17,496 bases of DNA from Candidatus Saccharimonadales bacterium (GCA_030145955.1 JASLCR010000078.1:1-17496); one strand, 5' to 3'. Positions 6,251 through 13,773 are shown, counted from the stretch's first letter. Notes: generated by a model not told the origin, from the sequence alone. Made by a program: numbers and translations.

Positions 6251-8590
6251 ATGAGAATCCTACAAATACAGCATAATCGTGGGTTCGCACTGCCAGCAGT
6301 GATTATTACTTCTGTGGTGATGATGATCGTCTTGCTGTCATCGGTTTCGGTTTCTACGTCGGTTACGACCACACTTCAGAGTCAGTACTATCAACGGCTT
6401 GCTTCTGAAGCGGCGAAAGCAGGCGCCATATATGCTAATGAGTGTCTGACAAAATATGGAGGCTCAGCCAACTGGACGGTGCTGTACCCGGGCGCAGACT
6501 GCAAGAATCAAACAACGACATCCAATCCGTGTAATAGTACGGCAAGCAACGCAACATGTCAGCTGCTTAATTCAGGTCGTATTCGCTCCACCTTCGAAGT
6601 ATCAAGTGCCGAGGATGACTCCGCAGGAATCAGTACGGTAGGTATTGTCGGTACGGTCCATGTGACGCGGACTTCAAACAGCAACATTATCGATACGGTA
6701 CGTGTCTATAAACGTGCTCGAATTGCCACGGTGAGTGCACGTGATATTGTGTTTGGCTACTATCACCCTGGTGGTTCGTATTTTGCCATGCTCTCTCCGA
6801 ATGGTGAAGTAAAGGCTGTTGGTGCGAATGAAAACGGTCGACTTGGTAATGGTAGCACGGGTAACTCAATTACACCCACAGTCTTTACGCTACCCGCCGG
6901 TAAGCGAGGTGCAGCAGCATATGCCAATCTTTTATCTGTCGGCCGCAACCTATATGTTCTTACGCGTGACGGTGAAGTATACGGAGCCGGCAGTAATGAT
7001 GTAGGCCAACTTGGTAACGGGAGCTCGACAACCTCAGCGGTCACTACTCCGGTAAAGTTTAATCTACCAGCGGGAGTCAAAGGAAAATATGTAGCGGTAG
7101 GCGCTAACACCGTCTATGTAGTTGGTGATAACGGTAGTATTTATACCGCAGGTGACTGTGTGTACGGTCTGCTTGGTATTGGGTGCGGTTCTGGCCAGCA
7201 GTGGGCGCCAGCACGTGTGTCGTTGCCGACAGTCACTAGTGATGCAAACACGCAACCCGAGACTGATCCCGGTTGGGTACAGCCAACCAATATTGTGTCT
7301 GACCGCTATAACACCTACGTACGTATGAAAGGTGGTGCTGTGTATGGCTGGGGAATCAATGACTTTGGTCAGCTTGGTACAGGTAACTTTACGCAACAGA
7401 ACTCACCTGTTCGCTTGCAAGCGAATAGCACTATAGGTGCTCCATTTCTCAATGCTCAGCAATTATCGTTTAATGGTACCTCTATATATGTACTTGATGA
7501 TAAGGGTCAGATCTGGGTTGGGGGTGGAAACCTTGGAGGGCAGCAGCTCGGTGCCGGAGTAGTTTTCAAGAATGTTGGTAACACTACTGCGTGTATGCGA
7601 AAATATCCGGATGCTGCATCAATCTATATTGATGCACTCGGTAACTCGTGTAATGCGAATGATGGATGGCAGTTTATGGAGCTTTGGCCTGATAAAACAT
7701 GGCGATTTAGAACACATTCCGGAACATCGTCATGGACTGATCCCACCTACCCTATGATATGTGCAACCGCACCGGCCGCTCTTGGTGGCTACATTACGAT
7801 GCAGGCATGCCCTGCGCTTGGTGCTGCAATTCCAGCCAATCAGCAGTGGGACTTTAGGCAAGATTATCGAATCCAGTCTCTCTCTGCAGTGCCCGGTTGT
7901 GTTCATCCTAATGCTTGGATATATCTTCAAGGTTGCGATACAAATAATGTCTATCAGCAGTGGGAGCCACAACGTAGTGCGTATTTCCGTCCTATTCCTC
8001 CAGCGCCATACGATGCTGCTCTCGGGCGATATCCAAAATATGTAAAGGTTAGCACAGACAATATGGCGACATTAGTGCTTGATGAAAATGGCAATGCATG
8101 GGCTGGAGGCGGCAATAATCGCGGACAGGCAGGCACAAATTCTGCGCGTGGCGAGCTTGGAGTTGTGTTAAAGAAAGTGATCATTCCGAACGGCAGAAAA
8201 GTCGTGGATATTTATATGACGGAAACATATCCGTTAGGGGTGACGAACGGAACGGGACTTGATTCTTATAATAATTCATATTTCATTCTTGATGATGGCA
8301 GCGTGTATGGTGCTGGTGCAAATAACTGGGGTCAACTTGGTAATGGTACGGTTTCGAGTTGTTCTAATTCCGATGCAGTAATAGCACCTATTAAAATGAA
8401 TCTACCCGCTGGCGTGCGCGCACAGGCAGTGCAGTCAGGGTATGGTACAACGATTGTCTTTGCTGATGACGGCAAGCTGTACACGATGGGACGAAATGCT
8501 AACGGTACGATTGGTGACGGTACAACAACCAATAGGTGTGTGCCGACAACCGGTGCATATACGAATCAACGAGCTTTGGTGATGTATTGA
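6251..8590 (+). CDS. Type IV pilin-like surface protein with RCC1-type propeller and ricin-B-like lectin insert
   Basis: Numbering here counts from the GTG at 6248 (780 residues); the ATG one codon later is the more likely start. Residues 11-33 (RGFALPAVIITSVVMMIVLL) form a prepilin-type signal with probable cleavage at G12/F13, but mature position 5 is Ala, not the usual Glu, as in some minor pilins of the PilX/GspK type. A pilin-like head follows to about 165. From about 186 to 770 there are eight RCC1-style repeats with the core GxNxxGQLGNG, for example at 246-258, 367-379 and 688-700. Between the fifth and sixth repeats, about 440-575, a Cys-rich segment carries two QxW motifs (NQQWDF, YQQWEP), typical of ricin-B lectin folds. 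The protein is likely assembled on or displayed by a type IV pilus for sugar-dependent contact with a host or partner cell. That function is inferred. Confidence 0.85.
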   Translation: MRILQIQHNRGFALPAVIITSVVMMIVLLSSVSVSTSVTTTLQSQYYQRLASEAAKAGAIYANECLTKYGGSANWTVLYPGADCKNQTTTSNPCNSTASNATCQLLNSGRIRSTFEVSSAEDDSAGISTVGIVGTVHVTRTSNSNIIDTVRVYKRARIATVSARDIVFGYYHPGGSYFAMLSPNGEVKAVGANENGRLGNGSTGNSITPTVFTLPAGKRGAAAYANLLSVGRNLYVLTRDGEVYGAGSNDVGQLGNGSSTTSAVTTPVKFNLPAGVKGKYVAVGANTVYVVGDNGSIYTAGDCVYGLLGIGCGSGQQWAPARVSLPTVTSDANTQPETDPGWVQPTNIVSDRYNTYVRMKGGAVYGWGINDFGQLGTGNFTQQNSPVRLQANSTIGAPFLNAQQLSFNGTSIYVLDDKGQIWVGGGNLGGQQLGAGVVFKNVGNTTACMRKYPDAASIYIDALGNSCNANDGWQFMELWPDKTWRFRTHSGTSSWTDPTYPMICATAPAALGGYITMQACPALGAAIPANQQWDFRQDYRIQSLSAVPGCVHPNAWIYLQGCDTNNVYQQWEPQRSAYFRPIPPAPYDAALGRYPKYVKVSTDNMATLVLDENGNAWAGGGNNRGQAGTNSARGELGVVLKKVIIPNGRKVVDIYMTETYPLGVTNGTGLDSYNNSYFILDDGSVYGAGANNWGQLGNGTVSSCSNSDAVIAPIKMNLPAGVRAQAVQSGYGTTIVFADDGKLYTMGRNANGTIGDGTTTNRCVPTTGAYTNQRALVMY

Positions 8591-8622
8591 TGCCGATCCT
8601 TACTAAAGGTTGGACTGTATCA

Positions 8623-8651
8623 TTGCATATCCTAGCCTCGTCTGGTACAGT
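8623..8651 (+). promoter_or_regulatory. Promoter of the ATP synthase operon
   Basis: TTGCAT (8623-8628), a 17-bp spacer and TACAGT (8646-8651), the latter also preceded by a TGG extension. The first gene starts 11 bases after the -10, so the leader is only about 5 bases. It is the only strong promoter seen before the operon. Confidence 0.6.
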
Positions 8652-8662
8652 GGTAAGTGTAA

Positions 8663-8908
8663 ATGAGCGCATCGCTTAGTAGTGACAAACAGCCTACGCC
8701 AGCGAAGAAATCGCCGGCTGTTTTCATGCTCAGTACTATTGGGGATACCACATGGCGCATGTTTGTGCCGACGCTCATTGGGATTATCGGTGGATACGCT
8801 CTTGATGACATGCTTCATGCGAAGCCTTGGATGTTCACTATAGGAACAATTATCGGTTTCATAGGTGCAGGACTACTAGTGAAGCAACAATTACAGAAGA
8901 AAATATGA
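8663..8908 (+). CDS. AtpZ/AtpI-like small membrane protein, first gene of the ATP synthase operon
   Basis: The product has 81 residues with a polar N-terminus (1-25) and two membrane helices at about 30-50 (MFVPTLIGIIGGYALDDML) and 55-73 (WMFTIGTIIGFIGAGLLV). Size, helix pattern and position ahead of atpB match the AtpZ/AtpI family, proteins thought to help assemble the c ring or carry Mg2+/Ca2+ near the synthase. The GxxxGG-type packing motif and an acidic pair after helix 1 (ALDDM) are typical of AtpZ. No recognisable Shine-Dalgarno site precedes the ATG. Its TGA overlaps the atpB ATG (ATGA), so the two are translationally coupled. I leave the symbol open because AtpI and AtpZ are hard to tell apart by eye. 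Confidence 0.8.
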   Translation: MSASLSSDKQPTPAKKSPAVFMLSTIGDTTWRMFVPTLIGIIGGYALDDMLHAKPWMFTIGTIIGFIGAGLLVKQQLQKKI

Positions 8909-9717
8909 TTACGACATTTGCCGCAACAGAACCACATATTAGCCTTGCTGCTCAAGAGGTATTTAAGCTTGGGCCAGTTTCGATTACTAATTCGATTGTG
9001 CTCGGTCTATTCGGGATCATCGTCACCGTTGCCCTTCTCTTCTATGTGGCCGCACAACTCAAAAAAGGCAAACGAAACTTTTTTGTCAGTCTTGTACAGT
9101 GGGCATTTGAAGGATTTTATACGCAGGCGGAAGAGATTATCGGAGATAAAAAGACTGCCCGGCATATTTTCCCGCTCGCGATTACGATGTTCTTTATCAT
9201 TTTGGTGACATATTGGCTAAGTGTCCTTCCTGGTGTCGGCTCTATTACCGTAAATGGTATTCCGCTTTTCCGCGCCCTGCCTGCCGACCTTAACTTTACG
9301 TTTGCACTGGCAATCATTACTATTGTCGCGAGCCAGATCTATGCGGTTAAGAAGCATGGTTTCTTTGGTAATATTGGCCGCTACATCAAGAATCCAATCA
9401 AAGACCCAATTGGTGCGTTTGAAGGTATCCTTGAGTTTATTGGTGAGTTCTCTCGTTTGGTAGCGCTCAGTTTCCGACTTTTTGGTAATGCCTTCGCCGG
9501 TGAAGTCCTTCTTCTCCTTATCGCGGTACTCACGAGCTACTTTGCGAGTGTTGTCTTGCCGTTCTTTATGGCATTCGAACTCTTCATTGGCTTTATCCAG
9601 GCGTATGTTTTCTTTGTACTCACGTTGATCTTCACTTCCCTCGCCCTCGCAACTCATGGCGATCATTCATCCGAACATTCTCCTGCTGATACGAAAAAAG
9701 CCGTTCAGCAAGAATGA
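8905..9717 (+). CDS. atpB: ATP synthase F0 subunit a
   Basis: The product has 270 residues and five or six membrane helices. It is the stator channel subunit that carries protons between the membrane faces and the c ring. The key Arg is R191 in SFRLFGNAFAGEVLL, which matches E. coli aR210; E200 and Q232 (GFIQAYVFFVLT) fall at the positions of aE219 and aQ252. The last helix is followed by a polar His/Glu-rich tail (THGDHSSEHSPADTKK). I placed the start at the ATG at 8905, which overlaps the previous stop as ATGA. An in-frame ATG at 8827 would add 26 polar residues antisense in sense to nothing conserved and lies inside the upstream gene. The subunit works with c (atpE) and b (atpF) encoded next. 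Confidence 0.97.
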   Translation: MITTFAATEPHISLAAQEVFKLGPVSITNSIVLGLFGIIVTVALLFYVAAQLKKGKRNFFVSLVQWAFEGFYTQAEEIIGDKKTARHIFPLAITMFFIILVTYWLSVLPGVGSITVNGIPLFRALPADLNFTFALAIITIVASQIYAVKKHGFFGNIGRYIKNPIKDPIGAFEGILEFIGEFSRLVALSFRLFGNAFAGEVLLLLIAVLTSYFASVVLPFFMAFELFIGFIQAYVFFVLTLIFTSLALATHGDHSSEHSPADTKKAVQQE

Positions 9718-9725
9718 TATATAAT
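9718..9725 (+). promoter_or_regulatory. Possible internal -10 box before atpE
   Basis: TATATAAT follows the atpB stop directly, in a 39-base AT-rich gap that is the widest non-coding gap in the first half of the operon. No -35 is seen. It could give extra transcription of the c subunit, which is needed in many copies, but simple AT-richness is as good an explanation. Confidence 0.25.
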
Positions 9726-9739
9726 ATAGGTAATAATTA

Positions 9740-9745
9740 AAGGAG
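9740..9745 (+). promoter_or_regulatory. Strong Shine-Dalgarno site of atpE
   Basis: AAGGAG lies 11 bases before the atpE ATG. A strong site here fits the need for about 8-15 c subunits per complex. Confidence 0.65.
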
Positions 9746-9756
9746 TTAATAACAAT

Positions 9757-9966
9757 ATGGAACAACTAGCATTCGGTCTTGCTTACGCCCTACCAGCACT
9801 CGGTGCAGCACTTGGTATTGGTCTTATCGGTGCAGCGGCACTCAACGCACTTGGTCGTAACCCAGAAAAACTTTCTGATATACGCACGCTCATGATTACT
9901 GCGATTGTATTCGCTGACGCGCTTGCGATTATCGGTATCATCGTTGCCTTCATCGCTAAAGCTTAA
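9757..9966 (+). CDS. atpE: ATP synthase F0 subunit c (proteolipid)
   Basis: The product has 69 residues in a two-helix hairpin. Helix 1 (about 5-30) has the Gly/Ala-rich packing face LGAALGIGLIGAAALNAL; the cytosolic loop is RNPE (34-37), in place of the common RQP; helix 2 (about 45-67) carries the ion-binding carboxylate D54 in VFADALAIIG. The carboxylate is Asp, as in E. coli, where most bacteria have Glu. Helix 1 lacks the Gln, and helix 2 the Glu-Ser/Thr pair, of sodium-binding c rings, so proton coupling is expected. The protein forms the rotor ring turning against subunit a. A strong AAGGAG site precedes the ATG. Confidence 0.97.
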   Translation: MEQLAFGLAYALPALGAALGIGLIGAAALNALGRNPEKLSDIRTLMITAIVFADALAIIGIIVAFIAKA

Positions 9967-9977
9967 GGAAAGGCACA

Positions 9978-10532
9978 GTGGAGAATATTCTTACACAATT
10001 TGCCTCGAGTGCTTCTGGTGAGCATACCGAAAAGACTGATATCTTGACCAGTCTTGGTATCGACTGGACGTTGCTTGTTTTGCAGGGTGTTGCCTTTCTG
10101 ATTCTTGTATGGATTCTTGGTAAGTTCGTTTATCCGGTATTTCTTCGTATCATTGATGAGCGCCAAGCAAAGATCGATGACAGTGTGAAAGCTGCTCAAG
10201 AAGCCGAGAAAAAGGCTGAAGCTGCCGAGACTGCTGTTGAGGACGCACTTAAGGTCGCTCGCAAAGAAGCTGCGGATATCGTGGCGACAGCGAAAACTGA
10301 AGCCACTCAAATGGTTGAAAAGGCTGAGAAATCTGCCAAGACTAAAGCTGAGCGTATCGTTGCCGAAGCACATGAAGATATTCAAAAGGAAGTCGCAAAC
10401 GCAAAGAAGAGTCTCGAGAAAGACACTCTGAAGCTTGTCAAAGAAGCGGCAAGTCTTGCGACTGCTGGTGTGGCGGATAGCAAGTTCGATGCAGCACTTA
10501 TCAAGAAATCGGTCGAGGGAGCAAAGAAGTAG
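9978..10532 (+). CDS. atpF: ATP synthase F0 subunit b (peripheral stalk)
   Basis: The product has 184 residues. One membrane helix (about 29-50, LLVLQGVAFLILVWILGKFV) is followed by a long charged, Ala/Lys/Glu-rich coiled coil from about 55 to 160 that includes DERQAKIDDSV, the usual first cytosolic stretch of b. The N-terminus of about 28 residues before the helix is longer than in E. coli b. Two b chains tie subunit a to delta and alpha. The start is a GTG with GGAAAGG a few bases upstream, 11 bases after the atpE stop. The stop TAG shares a base with the GTG of atpH. Confidence 0.95.
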   Translation: MENILTQFASSASGEHTEKTDILTSLGIDWTLLVLQGVAFLILVWILGKFVYPVFLRIIDERQAKIDDSVKAAQEAEKKAEAAETAVEDALKVARKEAADIVATAKTEATQMVEKAEKSAKTKAERIVAEAHEDIQKEVANAKKSLEKDTLKLVKEAASLATAGVADSKFDAALIKKSVEGAKK

Positions 10533-10915
10533 TGAAACTATCACGTCGCAAATTGTCTGATCACGCAGCCACTCGCTTACTTAAGGGCGACGACGTAAAG
10601 GCTGTCATGAAAGAACTGGCGGCACATCTCGTCGATACGCATCGTACTGGCGAGCTTGAGCTGATCGTTCGTGATATTGAGGCCCGATTGCTTGCAAGTG
10701 GTACCGCTCTTGTGACAGTGATATCGGCACGTGAGCTTTCCGCGGAGGCAAAACAATCGGTCGAGCAGTTGGTGAAAACTAAGCGATCAAACGTAAAGCA
10801 AGTGATCCTACGTGAGCAGATCGACGAATCAGTCATTGGTGGTGTGCGTATCGAACTGCCAGGCAGCGTGGCAGACTTTACGGTTAAAGCGAAATTAGAC
10901 AAATTGACGGCGTAA
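10532..10915 (+). CDS. atpH: ATP synthase F1 subunit delta, short form
   Basis: The product has 127 residues, against about 175-180 in most bacteria. The C-terminal domain is clear: VKQVILREQIDESVIGGVRI followed by ELPGSVADFTVKAKLDKL matches the family pattern D-x-S-[IVL]-[IL]-G-G and the end of OSCP/delta. The N-terminal part, normally a six-helix bundle that sits on top of the alpha3beta3 head, is reduced to about 60-70 residues. I see no frameshift: both flanking junctions are intact and the frame starts at a GTG overlapping the atpF stop. The short form is thus probably native and still links the b stalk to alpha. Arg, Lys and Glu are frequent, as usual for this subunit. Confidence 0.88.
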   Translation: MKLSRRKLSDHAATRLLKGDDVKAVMKELAAHLVDTHRTGELELIVRDIEARLLASGTALVTVISARELSAEAKQSVEQLVKTKRSNVKQVILREQIDESVIGGVRIELPGSVADFTVKAKLDKLTA

Positions 10916-10920
10916 TAAAG

Positions 10921-10925
10921 AGGAG
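10921..10925 (+). promoter_or_regulatory. Shine-Dalgarno site of atpA
   Basis: AGGAG, within AAAGAGGAG, lies four bases before the atpA ATG at 10930, in the 14-base gap after atpH. Confidence 0.65.
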
Positions 10926-10929
10926 CAAT

Positions 10930-12465
10930 ATGGCTAACTTAGAAGTAGCAGAATTATCAAAAGAATTACAGAATGCGATTGCTGGCCTCGAGACATCTGA
11001 AGGTCTCAAAGATGCTGGTATCGTTATCCGTGTTGGTGATGGTGTGGCATGGATCCACGGCCTAACCGGTGCTGGATACAGCGAAGTGCTTGAAATTGAC
11101 ACGTCAAACGGTGTGGTTGAAGCATTCGCGCTTAACCTTATGGAAGATGAGATCGGTGCAGTGATCCTCGGCAACGATGCCGAAGTCGCAGCCGGCAATA
11201 CTGTCCGCCTCAAGGGTGAGATCTTGACTGTACCTGTTGGCGAAGAGCTGCTTGGCCGCGTGGTTGACCCGCTTGGTCGCCCACTTGATGGTGGCCCAGC
11301 TATCAAGACGAAGACACGTAACCCAGTAGAACGTGAAGCGGTCGGTGTCATGGGTCGTAAGCACGTGCATGAGCCGATGATGACAGGTATCATGGCGATT
11401 GACGCGATGTTCCCTATCGGTCGTGGCCAGCGTGAGCTGATCATTGGTGACCGTCAGACTGGTAAAACAGCTGTCGCAATTGATACCATGATCAACCAAG
11501 CTCGTAACAAGTCTGATATCGTCAACATCTACGTTGCGGTTGGTCAGAAGCTTTCAAAGGTTGCGGCACTTGTAGAGCGCCTCAAGCAAGAAGGTGTGAT
11601 GGAGCAAACTATCGTGGTAGCGACCGGTCCATCTGATCCAGCTTCCCTGCTATACCTTGCGCCATACGCTGGTACCGCTATGGGTGAATACTTCCGCGAC
11701 AAGGGCGGCCATGCGCTGATGATTTATGACGACCTGACAAAGCACGCAGTTGCCTACCGCCAGATGTCACTCCTCCTTCGTCGCCCACCAGGACGTGAGG
11801 CCTTCCCTGGAGATGTTTTCTATCTTCACTCTCGCCTACTTGAGCGTAGTGCGAAGCTTTCTGATGACCTCGGTGCAGGTTCATTGACTGCTCTGCCTAT
11901 CATTGAGACACAGGCTGGTGACATTTCTGCCTACATTCCGACTAACGTAATCTCTATTACCGACGGTCAGATTTTTATGGAAACTGACCTCTTCAACCAA
12001 GGTATCCGCCCGGCGATTTCTGCTGGTCTCTCAGTGAGTCGTGTTGGTGGTGACGCTCAGACAAAGGCGGTTAAGTCGGTTTCTGGCCACCTCAAGCTTG
12101 GCCTTTCACAGTTCCGCGAGCTTGCGAGCTTTGCACAGTTCGGTTCAGACCTCGACGAGGCGACAAAGTCGCAGATCGATCGCGGTCAGCGCCTCACGGA
12201 GCTTCTTAAGCAGCCACAGTACCAGCCGATGAGTATCTGGGAGCAATGTGCTTCGATTTACGCTGTCGATTCAGGTGCGTTTGACGCTGTTCCCGTTGCT
12301 AAAATTAAGGGTGCGCAGATGGCGATGCTGACAAAGCTCTGGACTGATCACAAAAAAGACATGCAAGAGCTCAACAAGGGTTCTGAGAAAGTCGAGAGTG
12401 ACTCAAAGGCTGCTAAGCTGATCGAAAAGGTTGCTAAATCTGCTGCGAAGGGATTTGAGGGTTAA
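10930..12465 (+). CDS. atpA: ATP synthase F1 subunit alpha
   Basis: The product has 511 residues, the normal full length. It has the N-terminal beta-barrel (about 25-95), the P-loop GDRQTGKT (173-180) of the non-catalytic nucleotide site and the SVSRVGGDAQTKAVK segment (about 370-385) with the arginine finger that completes the catalytic site of beta. The family signature PAISAGLSVSR is also present. Three alpha alternate with three beta in the head; alpha contacts delta at the top. The last 30 residues are Lys/Ser/Ala-rich. The gene has a strong Shine-Dalgarno site. Only two bases separate its stop from the next ATG, a small unrecognised ORF not normally found at this place. Confidence 0.98.
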   Translation: MANLEVAELSKELQNAIAGLETSEGLKDAGIVIRVGDGVAWIHGLTGAGYSEVLEIDTSNGVVEAFALNLMEDEIGAVILGNDAEVAAGNTVRLKGEILTVPVGEELLGRVVDPLGRPLDGGPAIKTKTRNPVEREAVGVMGRKHVHEPMMTGIMAIDAMFPIGRGQRELIIGDRQTGKTAVAIDTMINQARNKSDIVNIYVAVGQKLSKVAALVERLKQEGVMEQTIVVATGPSDPASLLYLAPYAGTAMGEYFRDKGGHALMIYDDLTKHAVAYRQMSLLLRRPPGREAFPGDVFYLHSRLLERSAKLSDDLGAGSLTALPIIETQAGDISAYIPTNVISITDGQIFMETDLFNQGIRPAISAGLSVSRVGGDAQTKAVKSVSGHLKLGLSQFRELASFAQFGSDLDEATKSQIDRGQRLTELLKQPQYQPMSIWEQCASIYAVDSGAFDAVPVAKIKGAQMAMLTKLWTDHKKDMQELNKGSEKVESDSKAAKLIEKVAKSAAKGFEG

Positions 12466-12467
12466 GT

Positions 12468-12692
12468 ATGTCACGATATGAGTCTTCACCGGATTGGGCA
12501 CAGAATATGTTTGGCGAATCCATCGGTGTTGAGGCATATGGGTATCTTGTTCGAGAAAACCAGCGTAAGCGTTTGGCTGGAAAGGCTATTGAAGGCGATC
12601 AGCCGTTGATTGAATCTGTAAACGACGAGCGTGCTGGTGATCCTAAATATAAAATTGATCCGTATGATGGATCACAGGTGAGGATTCGCTAA
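12468..12692 (+). CDS. Small unrecognised ORF between atpA and atpG (orf74)
   Basis: The product has 74 residues and I do not recognise it. It starts MSRYESSPDWAQNMFGESIG and continues hydrophilic throughout, with aromatic residues in the first half (Y4, W10, F15, Y25), a short basic helix (NQRKRLAGKAI, about 31-41) and a polar tail with Asp/Pro/Tyr (KIDPYDGSQ). It has no membrane segment or cysteine. Its ATG is 2 bases after the atpA stop, and its TAA overlaps the atpG ATG as TAATG. Translation of atpG is thus likely to depend on this frame. Codon choice (CGT, GAT, GGT) resembles the neighbouring atp genes. This argues for a real, co-produced protein, possibly a small accessory or inhibitor bound to F1. 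Function is a guess from position. Confidence 0.72.
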   Translation: MSRYESSPDWAQNMFGESIGVEAYGYLVRENQRKRLAGKAIEGDQPLIESVNDERAGDPKYKIDPYDGSQVRIR

Positions 12693-13558
12693 TGCCTAGT
12701 CAACGTCAACTAAAATCCCGCATCCGCTCGGTCAAAAACACCAAGCAGATTACTAAAGCCATGCAGATGGTGGCGGCTTCAAAGATGCGCCGTGCGCAAG
12801 AGGCTACTAAAGCTACCGCTCCTTATACTCAGACGGCTCGTGAAATCTTGGCTCACCTAGCTAAACAGGGGGCGACCGAGAACCACCCACTATTTGAAGT
12901 GCGTGAGGTGAAAAAGCGACTGCTGATTACGATTGCAAGCGACAAGGGCCTTGCCGGTGCATATAACTCAAATATCACCAAGCAGCACATCCGTGAGCTG
13001 ATGGCTGATAAAAAAGCTGGTATCCAGACGAAGTCGATCGCTATCGGCCGCCGTGTGACGCAGTTTGTGACGCGTCTGAAAGATCATGAGCTGGCTGGTG
13101 TTTACGAAGACTTACCAGACTCACTTGAAGGTACTGAACTGCGCGGTGCACTTGATGTTGCCTACAAGATGTTCCTTGAGGGCGAAGTTGATGCAGTTGA
13201 CGTAGTTTACACGGAATTTATCAGTAGTATTACGCAGAAGCCAAAAGTGGAGCGTCTCCTTCCTGCTGGTGCGAGCCTTGAGCTCGATACTGAACGCCTC
13301 ACAGAAGCGACATTTGAGCCGGATGCTGAGACGGTACTCGAGAGCGTTGTCTACCGTCTTGTCGGTGCACAACTCTTCCAGGCGCAGCTCGATGCTCGTG
13401 CCAGTGAGCACAGTATGCGCATGCTTGCCATGAAGAATGCGACCGATAATGCATCCGACCTGATCGACGATCTGACGCTTGCGATGAATAAGGCTCGTCA
13501 GGCAGCAATTACCCAAGAGCTCGCAGAGATCAGTGGCGGCGCGGAGGCAATGAAATGA
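12692..13558 (+). CDS. atpG: ATP synthase F1 subunit gamma
   Basis: The product has 288 residues, as expected for the central shaft. The N-terminal helix (LKSRIRSVKNTKQITKAMQM, about 7-26, then VAASKMRRAQEA) and the C-terminal helix (RMLAMKNATDNASDLIDDLT, about 243-262) are highly typical and form the coiled coil inside the alpha3beta3 head. Between them lies the Rossmann-like domain with ITIASDKGLAGAYNSNI (about 75-91). Gamma turns with the c ring and drives the catalytic changes in beta. Its ATG overlaps the stop of orf74, and its own TGA overlaps the ATG of the next small ORF, so it is flanked on both sides by extra frames that are not part of the standard operon. Confidence 0.97.
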   Translation: MPSQRQLKSRIRSVKNTKQITKAMQMVAASKMRRAQEATKATAPYTQTAREILAHLAKQGATENHPLFEVREVKKRLLITIASDKGLAGAYNSNITKQHIRELMADKKAGIQTKSIAIGRRVTQFVTRLKDHELAGVYEDLPDSLEGTELRGALDVAYKMFLEGEVDAVDVVYTEFISSITQKPKVERLLPAGASLELDTERLTEATFEPDAETVLESVVYRLVGAQLFQAQLDARASEHSMRMLAMKNATDNASDLIDDLTLAMNKARQAAITQELAEISGGAEAMK

Positions 13559-13773
13559 GCGAAGTAGGTAGCTGCAGGCCCGACCATGGATACGGACGAT
13601 GGGAGGCTAATCGGAGAAGGCAGTTGAGAGAGCCGTGTCAGGGTGAGACTATAGAACAGATAGAGAATACGTCTACCGAACAAGATAAATCGCTAGCTAA
13701 AGCAGCATTAACAGATATCCATCTCGGTAATCAGATAGGACAAGTTGGCACTAAAGGAGAATATGATGACTAA
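13555..13773 (+). CDS. Possible small ORF between atpG and atpD (orf72)
   Basis: The frame is open for 72 codons. It starts with an ATG overlapping the atpG stop (ATGA) and ends eight bases inside atpD. The product starts MSEVGSCRPDHGYGRWEANR, is rich in Arg, Glu and Gln, and has no membrane segment. I do not recognise it. Against a real gene: the codons are unlike those of its neighbours, with Arg by AGG, AGA, CGG and CGA but no CGT or CGC, and Ile mostly by ATA. The same stretch has a weak hairpin (arms GGT-AGAC at 13642-13649 and GTCTACC at 13671-13677). Alternatives are an untranslated leader or RNA element controlling atpD, or a decayed insert. For a real gene: the coupled start, and the fact that the frame stays open exactly across the gap. 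Confidence 0.45.
   Translation: MSEVGSCRPDHGYGRWEANRRRQLREPCQGETIEQIENTSTEQDKSLAKAALTDIHLGNQIGQVGTKGEYDD
13753..13759 (+). promoter_or_regulatory. Shine-Dalgarno site that sets the atpD start
   Basis: AAAGGAG lies 6 bases before the ATG at 13766 and 3 bases before the ATG at 13763. The spacing favours 13766. It rules out the upstream TTG at 13745, which lies before the site. Confidence 0.7.

Noticed and set aside
8591..8622. Terminator after the pilin-like gene
   Set aside because: Only a 4-bp stem (CCTT/AAGG) with no T run.
8827..8904. Upstream ATG for atpB adding 26 residues
   Set aside because: It lies wholly inside the AtpZ/I-like gene, is polar and unlike subunit a. The ATGA overlap at 8905 is the normal coupled start.
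9217..9666. 149-residue minus-strand frame across atpB
   Set aside because: Highly charged shadow of a membrane protein gene, with no start signals.
13610..13680. Group I or group II intron-like remnant (GAGCCGTGT and GACTATAGA strings) after atpG
   Set aside because: The gap is too short for a group I or II intron core, and no matching domain V or P7 pairing partner is found.
13745..13765. TTG start for atpD at 13745
   Set aside because: The Shine-Dalgarno site at 13753-13759 lies downstream of it and points to 13766 (or 13763).
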